In this document: one piece after another, positions 12,604 to 24,269 of the stretch | Position numbering within the stretch: the first letter of the stretch is position 1 | How the letters are laid out: every line of letters starts with the position of its first letter | NCBI RefSeq assembly: GCF_003711515.1 | Contig: NW_021167092.1 | Coordinates: forward strand, 177,073-241,072 | Direction of reading: 5' to 3' | Source: Sodiomyces alkalinus F11 | Taxonomy: Eukaryota > Ascomycota > Sordariomycetes > Glomerellales > Plectosphaerellaceae | Length of the DNA stretch: 64,000 nt | Program-made: the position numbers and the translations under genes | Notes under the pieces: model-generated | Database searches by the model: none | Told to the model about the DNA's origin: nothing | What the model saw: only the letters and a program-made list of their open reading frames with translations

Positions 12604-13140
12604 TATTACGACGGCTTCCGGTCCTCTATAGTTATAGCGGACGATAAGGGACTAGCGTCGAGGTTTTAGTTTAAATAAGAAGAGGATATTAACTAAAGAG
12701 TAGTAACTATCGTTCGTAGTGGTTTAGTCGTAGTTACGTCGTAAAGACTAGGCGTTTTCTTTATAAGGTAGGTTTAAGCGTAGAATAGTAGTCTAGGTGA
12801 AGACTTAGATTAATCGATGTCTTATTCTCTATTAGAAGCAAGACCTAGGATACTCTAGTATCTATAGTAATAGCGCCTTCTTACCCATAGTGACTATTCC
12901 TTACGTAGTCACTATATCTAAGTGATCTAGTCGTGACCGATCACTCACTAATTACTCTGGCAGAGTGATTAACCCTGGGCCGTCCAGATAGTATACTAAG
13001 TACCTTTATACCTGGTAACACGTGATTTAATACGTAACTCCCTAAGTCATCCTATATCATTCCTTATCTAGGGCCGTCCCGGGGGACGTATACTAGTTAT
13101 ACCCGTGGGTTTAGTCTATATTAGGCGGCTGGCCGTAATA
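12604..13140 (-). repeat. Gypsy 5' LTR (right), 537 bp
   Basis: Starts TATTACGACGGC and ends GCCGTAATA, followed by the ACTAT target duplication at 13141-13145. It is the same length as 5638-6174. Confidence 0.95.
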
Positions 13141-13145
13141 ACTAT

Positions 13146-16100
13146 AGCCTTTTTTATAGGCGTTATACCTTCTTATTAAGGAGGTTAATAGTCTGCTAAT
13201 TATCGTAATATAGCTATAGTTATTACTAATCTAGCCGAAGCTTTAGATATCTTAATATCCGACTAAGGAATAATCTCTCCTTAGCGGGCTTTATAAGAGC
13301 GAGTAGTTCTAACTTTATTAACGACGTCGTAACTATCGGTTACTTACCCGCCTTTTAGTTAATAGTGCCGCCGAAGAGCTTTATCGCGTATCCTTAGGAG
13401 CTCTTACGGTCTAGATTATCCCCAAAGGACGCGTTATTTACGGTTAAGAAGAGTTTATCCCCACCGAATTTAAGGCAGTAATACCTGATATAATATAAGA
13501 ATAGCAGCACTTATTAAGCCCGTTTAAGGTAGTTAGAGGAGGGCTTAACGTTATATTAGGAAAGCTTTAAATAGACGAACGAGATATCGGGTCTAGTTAT
13601 AATAGCGGTATATAGAATTAAACCTATTATACCCTAATACTAGCGGATCTCGGGAATTAACGCGCGCGTCCCATCGCGTAGTATGAACGGCTCTATAGTT
13701 AATAATAGGACCTTCAATAGGTTTCGGCAAATGATATCTATATAGTATTTAACCGCGATCTTCTCTATATAAGAGGATTATAATAGCTATATTCTATAAA
13801 TAGCTCTATCCCTTAGGACTTCAATTCCTAGGAACTAACAGATTTCGTCGCCTCCCGATAACCTATAGCTTCGCTTAATGGTAGCCTTAAGGCTATCTAT
13901 ATTAGTCTTATAATCTTTATAGTAGATAAGTCTGATATCGTTAATGTAGAAGAATAGGATTAAACTATCGCGGATTATAATATAGGGGTTATTAGGGACG
14001 GCTATAAATCCTATCTTTTATAGCGTGCCGCTAAATTCCTCTTACTATACTAATAGTAATACCCTTAATCTGAAAAGGGCTTTCCGTAGTAATAGGACCT
14101 AGCACTTCGTAGCCTTACGGTATCTTTATAAACACTTTATTTTTAAGGCTAGTATTAATAAACGCGTTAACTATATCGAACTACCTTATCTCTAGGATCA
14201 ATCGGGCGGCGATAGCTATTAGTATACGGAAGGACTATGAGGCTAATATAGCGGTGTAGTTATTTCTATTTTCTAACCGTTTCTATTAATCCCCTTATAC
14301 TATAAGACGTGTCTTATACTTAAGGAGGATACCCTCCTTATTAAACTTATAGGTATATATCTATCTATAGGCGAGGACTTATTACTTATTAGCCTAATTA
14401 CTACCTACCTCCTCCTAATAGCCTATTTATCGGTAGCCCTTAAGATAATCCCCCTTAGCCTATAACCACCGCTCCCGTAACGGGTAAAGGCGTGTATTGT
14501 GGTAGTGGTTTAGTAGAGACGGGAGATCCTCGCAGGTTAAGCGTGATAGCGGCTAGGAGGTATTAAAGGGAGAGGAATCTATAGCGCCGATATCACTATC
14601 GTTAATAGCTTACTTCCTTATACACGTAGGGTTATAAGTCCTTTTAGCGTTAAAGAATGCCTTTTAGGTATTATTATTCTATACCTTCTTAGGCGTATAG
14701 AGGCTTATAATAGTTCTCGTAATAGAGAGGCGCGCGGGTAATAGGCGCGCGGCTAACAGATATATAGCCGATAAGCACCCCCTAAGGGTATTTATGGCTA
14801 CCCGTTAGTGGTTATTATCTTCTTATACCTTTACGCCCTGGAATACCGCTAACGCTATAAGGAACGCGCGCGCTGAATCTTCCGGAGATATTAGAGGCGT
14901 AGGAAACGGTTTAAACCATATAGTAGTGAACCGTAGGGTATCCGTAGTAATAGCAGTAGTGTCTCCCGTAATAATAGCGGTAGTATCTCCCTCGCCTATA
15001 GTAATAGCAGTATTATCGCCTTTACCCGTAGTAATAGCGGTAGTATAGTCTAGAGTAATAGCAGTATAGTCTATAGTAATAGCAGTATAGTCTATAGTAA
15101 TAGTAGTATAGTCTATAGTAATAGCAGTATAGTCTATAGTAATAGCAGTATAGTCTATAGTAATAGTAGTGGCCTCTCTTATAGTAATAGTAACGGCCTC
15201 GCTTTTATCCGTAGTAATAGCGGTACTATTAGAGTCTTCCGACTCGAGATCTAATATATCTACGGCTATATCCCTTAATAGCAGCCTGTTCGCGGTCGTT
15301 ATATCGTTAGATTAGGTAATATATATGGACTATAGGCGTTCCCTAATTTTCTCGGCGGAAGCTATAGCTTATAGCGTTTTAATCCTGCCGGTAAAGGTCT
15401 TATCTTCGTTAAAGATTACGTCTCTTATAGTGATAATATTCGTTAGGTATAGTAGCTATACGCGGAAGCTATTCAATAAATTGTATCTAATATAATAACC
15501 GATCTATGCCTTCGGTCCTAGCCTTCATAGGCGGTTTCTTTTGAGCTTAGGTATCGCGCGTTTTTATAAAGACCTTATAGCCGTATACTTATAGGTGTGT
15601 GAGGTTAGGTTAACGGCCGCGTAGGCCTTCGTATAGGGTTTTCTAATCGTTAATATATCGAGGGGTTCTATTATATAGATACACGGCAGTCTTGAAGATC
15701 TGAGGCTAGATAGATATAGGCAGATTACCTCTAATCCTTATAGCCCTCGCCCTCCTCTTAACGAGACCTTTAATTCGTTCTACGACGCCGTTATAATCCT
15801 ATAAATATAGTACTAACGGCCAGCCTTCTACCCCCTTAGTAGCGAGGAAAGTAACGACTTCTGGGTAGTAAAATATCTCGGACTCGGCCCGTAGGATATA
15901 TAGCCTAATATCGAACTAGGTCTTAAGCAGGGCAAAGACGTCTTTTAACGTATAAAAGATAGAGCCCTAGTCTCTTTTTTATAGGTAGTAATCCTATATA
16001 TACCCTATAAATATATCTATAACGAATATAATAGACTTATATAGGTCGTCTAGCGATTCCGACTTTTTTAGATAGTAAAACTTAATAGCTAGGGCCTCTC

Positions 16101-18300
16101 CGGGCTTTAACAGGTAAAGAGATAGTATCCGCCTAATCTATATAGGTACTTACGAGTATCTATACGCGTTATAGTCCCCGGTACACGGTCTCTTTGTTCG
16201 TACCCCCTAAGTAGTATCGACGATCCTTATAGGGGTATCGGTACCGTAATAGCTAAAGTGTTTGTGCTACCTTTACGCGGTAGTATTCTACGATTACCGC
16301 GGTTATCGTAATCTTTTATACGGGCTATTATAAGGGTACTAAGCCGAAACCGTAAACGCGGTAGCGGTGGCTATAGCTTCTATACGCTCGATTATATACT
16401 AGCCGTGGATATCTAGTAGCTTATAGATAGGCCCGGTTATTGGCAAAGCTAACAATCGTATTATTTATAGTATCCTAGCGATAGCCTTATAGACGTAGCT
16501 AGCTTTCTAAGACTATATTAGTAACAAACTCCTTATAGTATACGGTATCGCGTAGGCATAGTAGCCTCTTTATACCAGATAAGGATTATACACGTAGCTT
16601 AACGTCTCCGTACCCGAGGATAGGTGCCTTATAGGTGCCTACTTAGAGAGATAAAGATAAAGTATTAGTGGGTGGTCTAATAGCCGTATAACTGCCTTAA
16701 TTATTAAAGACGTGGATTAAGGATGCTAAGTCTAGGATCGCGTAGTATAGTAGCGCTTTAGCTTAGTTAATAAAGAGGGATACCCCCTAATATAATCTTA
16801 ATCGTGTTATCGTATAAGGGCGCGCCAGACCCCCTTCTTAGGAGGGGTAGACGCCTAGTTACCCCGTCGCGGTAACGGATAGGTCTTTTAAAACTATAGT
16901 TCCGGCCGACTTAGTAACCCGCCGATCTTATAGTATAGTAGTTATAATAGGCGTAGTATTATAGAGTAAAGTTTCCTACACTTCCTTTATTTTACTAGCG
17001 GTGCCTCCTCCGGCTTCCAGCCTTTTCTATATCGCGGTATCCACACGGCTTTTAAAAGTATAGTTACGTATCTCCTTTTCTATAACCTTCGTAATATCTC
17101 CACGGGCATACTAGGTATAAGGGTATATATCCAGCCTTATATACTAATAGGCGGCGGTAGAATAGGTGTTCTTATATCTCTTATAAGACTTCCTTATCGC
17201 GGGAGGGATAGCCTTTAAGGACGTATCGCTATAAGAACGCTTCTTATTATCTTTATTATTAGTAGTAGTAGTATTCTTAGTATCGGGGAGGTTCCTAGGG
17301 GTATTAAAGGTGCCTCTCCCGACTCTAGGCTTTATAGCGGCGGATTATAGACTCTTTATATTACTAAAAACCGCCCCTAGAGCCTTCGGGAAGTCTTTAA
17401 TTATTAGCTTATTTTCCGTACTCTTATCGTAGTTATTTACTAGGTAATTATTACTTTATTCCTAGGCGATAAGTCTAATAGCTTTTAACGCGTCTTCCGC
17501 TTAACGGTCCATGTTCAATAGCTCCAAAACGCCTATATATTTATAGTATATTGTCACTATTTTCTAGCTTATAACCTCCCTGTCTATATCCTTAGATATA
17601 GCCTTTATAAGCGTAGTATATCGTCGATATAGGATTAGGGCTTCTTTACGGAGGTTTATAGGGGTTGGTTCTATATACACATAGAGGAGAGTAATCTAAG
17701 CTTATAGGTTATTTACGGTATTATCCTATAGCTAGGCGAGGAGGTTATATAATATAGTATAGACGGTCCCCTTAATATAAGAGCGTACTTTATTAAATTC
17801 CTTCTACTATGTGTTATAGTCTGCCTTTTCCTCGCGGTATATACGCTGATTTTATAGGTAGCGCGTACGCCCCTTTTCAAAGAGGTCGTTAATAGATATA
17901 GGCGTCCTTATCATTAGTTCTTTTATCACGGCTATAGCCTTTAGGTAAGCCGCCGTCTTCTTTTTACCAGCGGCCGTAGTAATAGTGGCCGCCGTGGCAG
18001 TAGCGGCGTCTATCGTATCGGTCGCCTTATCGCCCTCTAGCGTGATAGTAGAAGATATAGTAGCCGTGGCCTCCTCCGCCGCGTCTAGGTCCACGATAAA
18101 GGCTTTATATTTGCGAACATTAGGTGGTATAGGCTTAAGAAGCAGGTAGGCGTTAGCCTCCTTATCGCTTAGCTTTAGATTAAGATAGTTATTCTAGTAA
18201 TAGGTAGATTTACTGTGTATAGCGTGCTCCTATATCGTCTAATCATAGTTAATGAGCGTAGTAGCGGCTGCCTTTTATTCGGTGTTAGATATATTAGAAG
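13146..18300 (-). pseudogene. gag-pol: Copia-2 gag-pol, main part
   Basis: Minus-strand polyprotein remnant. Gag is near 17850-18300; here an open stretch of 80 codons survives (17852-18094), with SDKEANAYLLLKPIPP before it and an Ala/Thr-rich segment and GKKKTAAYLKAIAVIKEL within it. The integrase region is about 15500-16900. A Thr-rich linker containing the 21-bp minisatellite lies near 14930-15230. RT is about 13790-14600 with FFYINDI at 13934-13954 (YVDD partly lost). The N-terminal half of RNase H is at 13150-13650 (TRPDISFVYLKL, then GGDKLFLTVNNASFGDNLDR). RNase H continues at 5450-5637 beyond the Gypsy. All stops are TAA/TAG. Limits are approximate. Confidence 0.85.
15042..15167 (-). 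repeat. 21-bp minisatellite inside Copia-2 pol linker
   Basis: Six consecutive 21-bp units with starts at 15042, 15063, 15084, 15105, 15126 and 15147, each beginning AGTATAGTC, with degenerate relatives on both sides (14940-15230). On the coding strand the unit reads in frame as Ala-Ile-Thr-Ile-Asp-Tyr-Thr, in the spacer between integrase and RT. The inverted partner (22260-22510) has a related Thr-rich stretch but no such regular array. Confidence 0.9.
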
Positions 18301-18321
18301 ATATCTTTACTTGCGTATTGG

Positions 18322-18347
18322 TTAATTAATTAATTAATTAATTAATA
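18322..18347. repeat. TTAA microsatellite in Copia-2 leader
   Basis: About six TTAA units just upstream of gag. A mirror copy lies at about 19087-19102 in Copia-3, as expected for an inverted pair. No function is implied. Confidence 0.85.
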
Positions 18348-18502
18348 GGTAGGTCGGTAGGTTAATTAATCGAATAATTACTGTAATTAGGGTAAGAATA
18401 GTTATTTAATAGTGCTTATAGAAACGTGATTACTTTTTATTGTAGAATAGGGGTAGCCTTATTAATATCTATCGTTTAGGCGTTATAAACCGGGCTTATA
18501 AC

Positions 18503-18777
18503 TGTTATATATTAAAATAGCACTTATATAATTAACTTAATAAAGCAGAAATCTTATATATATATATTATATTAAGTTATATCTATATAAGTCTTTTATA
18601 CCCTTAATTTAGGCAGTAGAGACTCTATTATATGTACTATGTTATTTAGATTCTATCCGGTCTTTTCCAGTATCCTCTCTTATTATATCCTAATACCCGA
18701 GGTCCCCGAGATCCAAAGCCCTTAGTTAGACATAGATCCCCTAGGGACTACGTCGTGGTCCGTGTGCCTATGCGATA
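18503..18777 (-). repeat. Copia-2 5' LTR, 275 bp
   Basis: The plus strand begins TGTTATATATTAAAATAG right after the primer-binding-like CCGGGCTTATAA (18490-18501) and ends CCTATGCGATA. On the coding strand it therefore runs TATCGCATAGG...TATATAACA, a TG...CA type LTR. It matches 61206-61469 over most of its length. Confidence 0.8.
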
Positions 18778-18778
18778 A

Positions 18779-21700
18779 TAGGATCTAAATAATATAGTAC
18801 ATATAATAGAGTCTCTACTACCTAAATTAAGGGTATAAGAGACTTATATAGATATAACTTAATATATTATACATATATAAGATGTCTGCTTTATTAAGTT
18901 AATTATATAAGTGCTATTTTAGTATATAATAGTTAGAAGCCCGGTTTATAATGTCTAAACGATAGATATTAATAAGGCTACCCTATTCCACTATAAAAGT
19001 AATCACGTTTGATAAGCACTCTTTAAATAACTACTATCGCCCTACTTAGAGTAATTAAGTGATTAATTAACCTACCGACCTACTTATTAATTAATTAATT
19101 AACCGATAAACCAGTAAAGATATCTTTTAACGTATCTAACGTCGAATAGAAGGTAGCCGCTACTACCCTTATTAATTTAAGGGATTAGGCAGCGTAGGAG
19201 CGCGTATACGCCGTAAATCTACCTCCTACTAGGATAACTATCTTAATCTAAAGCTAAGCGACGAGGAGGCTAACGCCTACCTCCTCCCTAAGCCGGTACC
19301 TCCTAGTATCCGTAAATATAAAGCCCTTATTATGAACCCTGATATAACGGAGGACGCTACGACTACTTCGTTTTCTACTATTATAGCTACTCCGTTCTCT
19401 ACTATCACGCTAAAAGGCGATAAGGCCCCCGATACCTCGGGCTAAGACCCTATCGCGGCCGCCCGCTACCACTATTACTACTACTACTATTACTATAGCC
19501 GCTGGTAAGAAGAAGACGACTGCTTATAAGAAGACTACAGCTATAACTAAAGAACTACTAACTAAAACACCTATATCTATTAATAACCTCCCCGAAAAGG
19601 GATAGGCACGCTTTATATAAGATCGCCGTATATACAGCGAGGAAAAAGCCAACTACGGAACGTAGTAGAAGGAGTTTAATAAAGTATGCTCGTATATCGA
19701 AGGGTCTGTCTATACTACTCTATATAACCTCCTTATATAGCTATAGGACGATAACGTAAATAACCCGCGGGCCTAGGTAGCCCTCCTCTACGCGTAAATA
19801 GAACTAACCCCTATAAACCTCTATAAGGAAGTCTTAATTCTATATCAATAATATACCACGACTATAAAGCCTATACCTAAAGATATAGACGCGTAGATTA
19901 TACGCTAGAAAATAGCGATAATATATTATAAATATATACGCGTTATAGAACTATTAAACGCGCACTATTAGACGGAAAACGCGTTAAAAGCTATTAAACC
20001 TATCGCCTAGGAATAGAGTAATAACTACCTAGTAAATAACTACGATAAGATTACGGGAAACGAGATAACGATTAACGATTTTGTAAAGGCTCTAAGGGCG
20101 GTTCTTAATAATATAAAGAGCTTCTAATTTGCCGCTATAAAGCCTAGAGTCGGGAGAGGCACCTTTAACATCCTCGGGAACCTCCCCGATACTAAGGATA
20201 CTACTCATAATAAATATAATAAGAAGCCTCCTCGTAGCGACACGTCTATAAAGGCTATTCCTGCCGTGATAAGGAGGCCTTATAACATATATAAGAACCC
20301 TTATTCCACCGCCACCTATTAGTATATGAGGTCGATATACGCCCTTATAGCTAGTAAGGCTATAAAGATATTATCAAGGTTATAGAAAAGAAGATACCTA
20401 ACTATAGTTTTAAAAGCCGTGTGGACACCGCGATATAGAAAAGGCGGGAAGCCTTAGGAGCTACTACCGCTAGTAAGATAGTGGAGGTCTAGGAGGATTA
20501 ATTCTATAATACTACGCCTATTATAACTATTATATAACAAAATCAGCGGGTTTTCTAGGCGGCCGTAACCGTAATAATAATAGAGGAAGTACCTTTATCG
20601 AACTTTAACGCCTCCGTGAGGGGGCGACTAGGCTTTTACTCTATAGAAGAAAAGGGGGTAGCGCGCCCTTATACGACGATACTATCAAGATTATAACAGG
20701 GAGTATCCCTCTATATTAAGTAAGCGAAAGCACTACTATACTACGAGATCCTAGACTTAGGATCGTTAATCTACGTCTTTAATAATTAAGGCCGTTTTAC
20801 GGCTATTAGACTACCTACGAATACTTTATCTTTATCCCTCTAAGTAGGCATCTATAAGGCTTTAATCCTCGGGTACGGAGATATTAAACTACGCGTATAA
20901 TCTCTATCCGGCACGAGGAGGCTATTGCACCTACGCGATACCCGATACTATAAGGAGTTTAGTACTAATATTATCTCGGAACGCTAGCTAGGCTTATAAG
21001 ACTACTATTAGAATACTATAAATAATACTAGTATTAGCTCTACTAATAACCGGCCTCTCTATAAGCTACTAGATATCCACGGCCAGTATATAATCGAGCG
21101 TACGGGGGCTAAGGCTACTGCTACTGCGTTTACAGGTTCGGCTTAGCACCTACGCGAAAACCCGCACGAAAGATTATAATAACGACGGCAACCGTAGAAG
21201 AGTATAGCGTAAGGGTGACACGAACGCCTCGACTATTACGGCACTAACGCCCATATAAGGATCGTCGACGCTATTTAGGGGGTAAGAATAAAAGGACGGC
21301 GTACCGCCGACTATAACGCGTATAGATAATCGTAAATGCCTACGTAGATTAGACGGATACTATCTCTTTACCCGTTAAAGCCCGGAGAGGCCCTGGCTAT
21401 TAATATTTATAATCTTAAAGAGTCGGAGTTATTCGCGGGCGGCCTATATAAGTCTATTATATTCGTTATAGACGTATTTATAGGTTATACGTAGGATTAC
21501 TACCTATAGAAAAGAGACTAAGGCTTTATTCTTTATACGTTAAAAGACGTTTTTACTCTGCTTAAGACCTAATTTGATAGTAGGCTATATATCCCATAAG
21601 CCGATTCCGAGATATTTTAGCACCTAGAAGTCGTTGCTTTCCTGGCTACTAAGGGGGTAGAAGGCTAGCCGTCGGCACTATATTTATAGGATTAAAACGA

Positions 21701-23780
21701 TGTCGTAGAACGGATTAGAGGTATCGTTAAGAGGAGGGCGAGGGCTATAAGAATTAGAGCTAATCTGCCTATATATATCTAGCCTAAGATCTTTAAGACT
21801 ACTATATATCTATATAATAGAACCGTATAATATATTAAGAATTAGAAGACGCTATATAAAGGCCTACACGACCGTTAACCTAACTATACGCACCTAAGAG
21901 TATACGGCTATAAAGTCTTCGTAAAAACGCGTAATACCTAAGCTAAAAGAAACCGTCTATAAAGACTAGAACCGAAGGCATAGATCCGTTACTATATCGG
22001 ATACCTCTCCTTAAATAGCTTCCGCATATAGCTTCTATATATAATAGCCGTTGTTACTATAAAAGACGTTATCTTTAATAAGGATAAGACCTTTAACGGT
22101 AAGATTAAAACACTATGAGCTATTACTTCCGTCGAGGAAATTAGGGAATACCTATAATCTATCCGTATTACCTAATATAATAATATAACGACCGGGAGCA
22201 GGCTATTATTAAGGGGTATAGCCGTAGACGTATTAGATCTTAAGTCGGAAGACTCTAACGCTACCGCTATTACTACGGATAAAGACGAGGCCGTTACTAT
22301 TACTATAAGAGAGGCCACCACTATTACAACGGCCACTATTATTATTATAGACACTACTATTATTATAGGAGAACATTACGCTACCGCTATTACTACAGGT
22401 AAAGGCGAGGCCGCTGCTATTACTACAGGAGAGACTACCGCTATTATTACGGATACCGCTATTACTATAAATACAGCTGTTACTACGGATATCGATATTA
22501 CTACGGATACTCCACGGTTTACTACTACGAGGTTTAAACTGTTTCCCACGTCTTTAATATCCCTGGAAGACCCTGCGCGCGCGTTCCTTATAGCGTTAGC
22601 GGTGTTTTAGGGCGTGAAGGTAGAAGAAGACGATAACTACTAATAGACAGCCGTGGATACCCCTAGGGGGTGCTTATTATTCGTATACCTATTATCCGCG
22701 CGCCAATTACCCGCGCGCCTATCTATCACGAGAATTATTATAAGCCTCTGCACGACGAAGAAGATATAGAATAATAATACCTAAAAGGCGTTCTTTAACG
22801 CTAGAAGGCCTTATAACCCTATATATATAAGAAAGTAAGCTATTACCGATAATAACTTTAGCATTATAGATCCCTCTCACTTTAATACCTCGTAGCCGTT
22901 ATCACGTTTAACCCGCGACGATCTCCCGCCTCTACTAAACGACTACTATAATATACGCCTCTACCCGTTACAGAAGCAGTAGTTATAGGCTAAGGGGGAA
23001 TACCTTAAGGGCTACCAATACATAGACTATTAGTAGGAGGTAGGCAATAACTAGGCTAATAAATAATAAGTCCTCGCCTATAGATAGGTATATACCTATA
23101 AGTTTAATAAGGAGGACACCCACCTTAAATATAAGATACGCCTTATAGTATAAGTGGATTACTAAAAACGGTTTGAAATTAAAGATAACTATGCCGCTAT
23201 ATTAGCCTCGTAGTCCTTTTATATACTAATAGCTATCGCCGCCCGATTTAACCTAGAGATAAGGTAGTTCGACGCTATCACCACGTTCGTTACTACTAGC
23301 CGTAAAGAGGAAGTATTTATAAAGATACCGTAAGGCTATAAAATACTAGGTAAGGTCCTGCTACTACGGAAAGCCCTCTTCGGTTTAAGAGTATCGCTAC
23401 TATTATAGTAAGAGGAATTTAGCGGTATGCTATAGAAGATAGGATTCACGGCTATCCCTAATAACTCCTATATTATAATCAGCGATAGTTTAATCCTATT
23501 CTTCTACATTAATAATATCGGACTTATCCACTATAAATATTATACGACTAACGCCGATAACCTTAAGGCTGCCCTTAAGCGAAGCTATAGGTATCTAGAG
23601 GCGATAAAATCCGTTAGTTCCTAGAAATTAAGGTCCTAAGGGATAGAGCTATATATAGATTATAGCTATTATAATATTTTTACGTGGAGAAGATCGCGGT
23701 TAAATACTATATATATATCCTTTACCGAAACCCACTAAAGGTCCTATTATTAACTATAAAGCCGTTAATACCACGTAATA
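18779..23780 (+). mobile_element. Copia-3, truncated Copia, inverted partner of Copia-2
   Basis: Plus-strand Copia of the same family as Copia-2. It starts with a truncated 5' LTR (18779-18931, missing the outer ~120 bp) and the PBS-like TTAGAAGCCCGG (18933-18944). Gag, integrase and RT follow in order. Homology to Copia-2 stops at about 23780, so RNase H and the 3' LTR are missing. This segment is the right arm of the ~5-kb inverted repeat. The missing LTR end against Copia-2 suggests a rearrangement or a direct hit of one element into the LTR of the other, not two intact insertions. Confidence 0.85.
19110..23780 (+). pseudogene. gag-pol: Copia-3 gag-pol, truncated and decayed
   Basis: Gag is about 19110-20500. 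The integrase core is about 21440-22060: FVIDVFIGYT, then VVERIRGIVKRRARAIRI, then VYGYKVFVKTRNT and RYYIGYLSLNSFRIYS, the Copia integrase end. A Thr/Ala-rich low-complexity linker follows at 22260-22510. RT is about 23060-23780 with RFNLEIR, EEVFIKIP*GYK, LLRKALFGLRVS and the catalytic box FFYINNI at 23499-23519, where both Asp of YVDD are now Asn. The RNase H domain is absent. The frame is full of TAA/TAG stops and cannot be expressed as a whole. Confidence 0.87.
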
Positions 23781-24052
23781 GTATATGAATCCTTGCTTTA
23801 AATCACGACCGCCCCCCTACTATTACTAGTATAGGCGGGGCTAATACACCAAAAACCTTAATAGCCACCCTACTCCCAGGAAGTACCCTAGCCCTTAGGC
23901 TTAGTATAAGCCGGCGTATCGCGGCTAAAACGGATAAAACGGGTATTATTGGATAGATAACTCCCCGCTCTACCTAGTAGCACTAGGTATAGCTAGACGG
24001 GCGTGGCGCGTAGTTCTGTAGGAGCCTTAGAAGAACTTCTATAATACCGCTC
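23781..24052. other. Unassigned 270 bp between Copia-3 and LINE A
   Basis: Homology with Copia-2 ends at about 23780 and the A-rich tail of LINE A begins at about 24053. The stretch has a few C/G runs and no frame or repeat partner that I could recognise. It may be the original target DNA. Confidence 0.4.
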
Positions 24053-24269
24053 ATTATCTTATTTCTTTTTCTTTTTTTTATTCATTTCGCGCATACAGCC
24101 CTAAAGCAATAGCGCGGCGCCTTTTGCCCTATAGGCTAAAGGCTAGAATAAACTATAATAAGGAGTGGAGTAGTAATACATAAAGGAAATCCTCCGTAAT
24201 AGTCTGCCTAATATACCGAAAAGCAGGTTAAAAAAAACCAAAATAGAAAACTAGACCGTAGGATCCGAG

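Larger units (their letters stand above)
5638..13140 (-). mobile_element. Complete Ty3/Gypsy chromovirus, 7.5 kb, RIP-decayed
   Basis: A structurally complete element on the minus strand: two 537-bp LTRs, 5-bp target duplication ACTAT on both sides, polypurine tract next to the left (3') LTR, then gag, protease, RT, RNase H, integrase and a chromodomain in Gypsy order. The chromodomain places it among chromoviruses. Between pol and the 3' LTR lies an extra open frame on the opposite strand (6279-6908). The two LTRs differ at roughly three dozen positions by eye, all but about two being transitions, which is what RIP of initially identical LTRs gives. It is nested in Copia-2 and is therefore younger than it. 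Confidence 0.95.
13690..18657. repeat. Left arm of ~5-kb inverted repeat (Copia-2)
   Basis: The reverse complement of this segment aligns with 18779-23780. Checked anchors: 17222-17340 against 20125-20240 (gag, the AGAGTCGGGAGAGGCACCTTT region), 13700-13770 against 23700-23780, and the LTR parts on either side of 18657/18779. The centre is a 121-bp spacer that belongs to the Copia-2 LTR. Confidence 0.85.
5156..18777 (-). mobile_element. Copia-2, Ty1/Copia retrotransposon split by a nested Gypsy element
   Basis: A minus-strand Copia element whose internal region is 5156-5632 plus 13146-18502, about 5.8 kb once the Gypsy insertion is removed. The 5' LTR is 18503-18777. The continuity is shown by Copia-4 at 61470-62484, where the same 3' region and RNase H are uninterrupted across the equivalent point. 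The left purine tract (minus strand AACTAAGGGGATA, near 5155-5170) sits against the LTR, as a polypurine tract should. Its body from about 13690 to 18657 is the left arm of a large inverted repeat with Copia-3. Confidence 0.85.

Noticed and set aside
17852..18094. 80-codon open frame as a separate gene
   Set aside because: It is in frame with the Copia-2 gag remnant on both sides and is part of that pseudogene.
18322..18347. TTAA repeat as a replication origin or piggyBac-type target
   Set aside because: It is mirrored in Copia-3 as part of the element leader; a simple microsatellite explains it.
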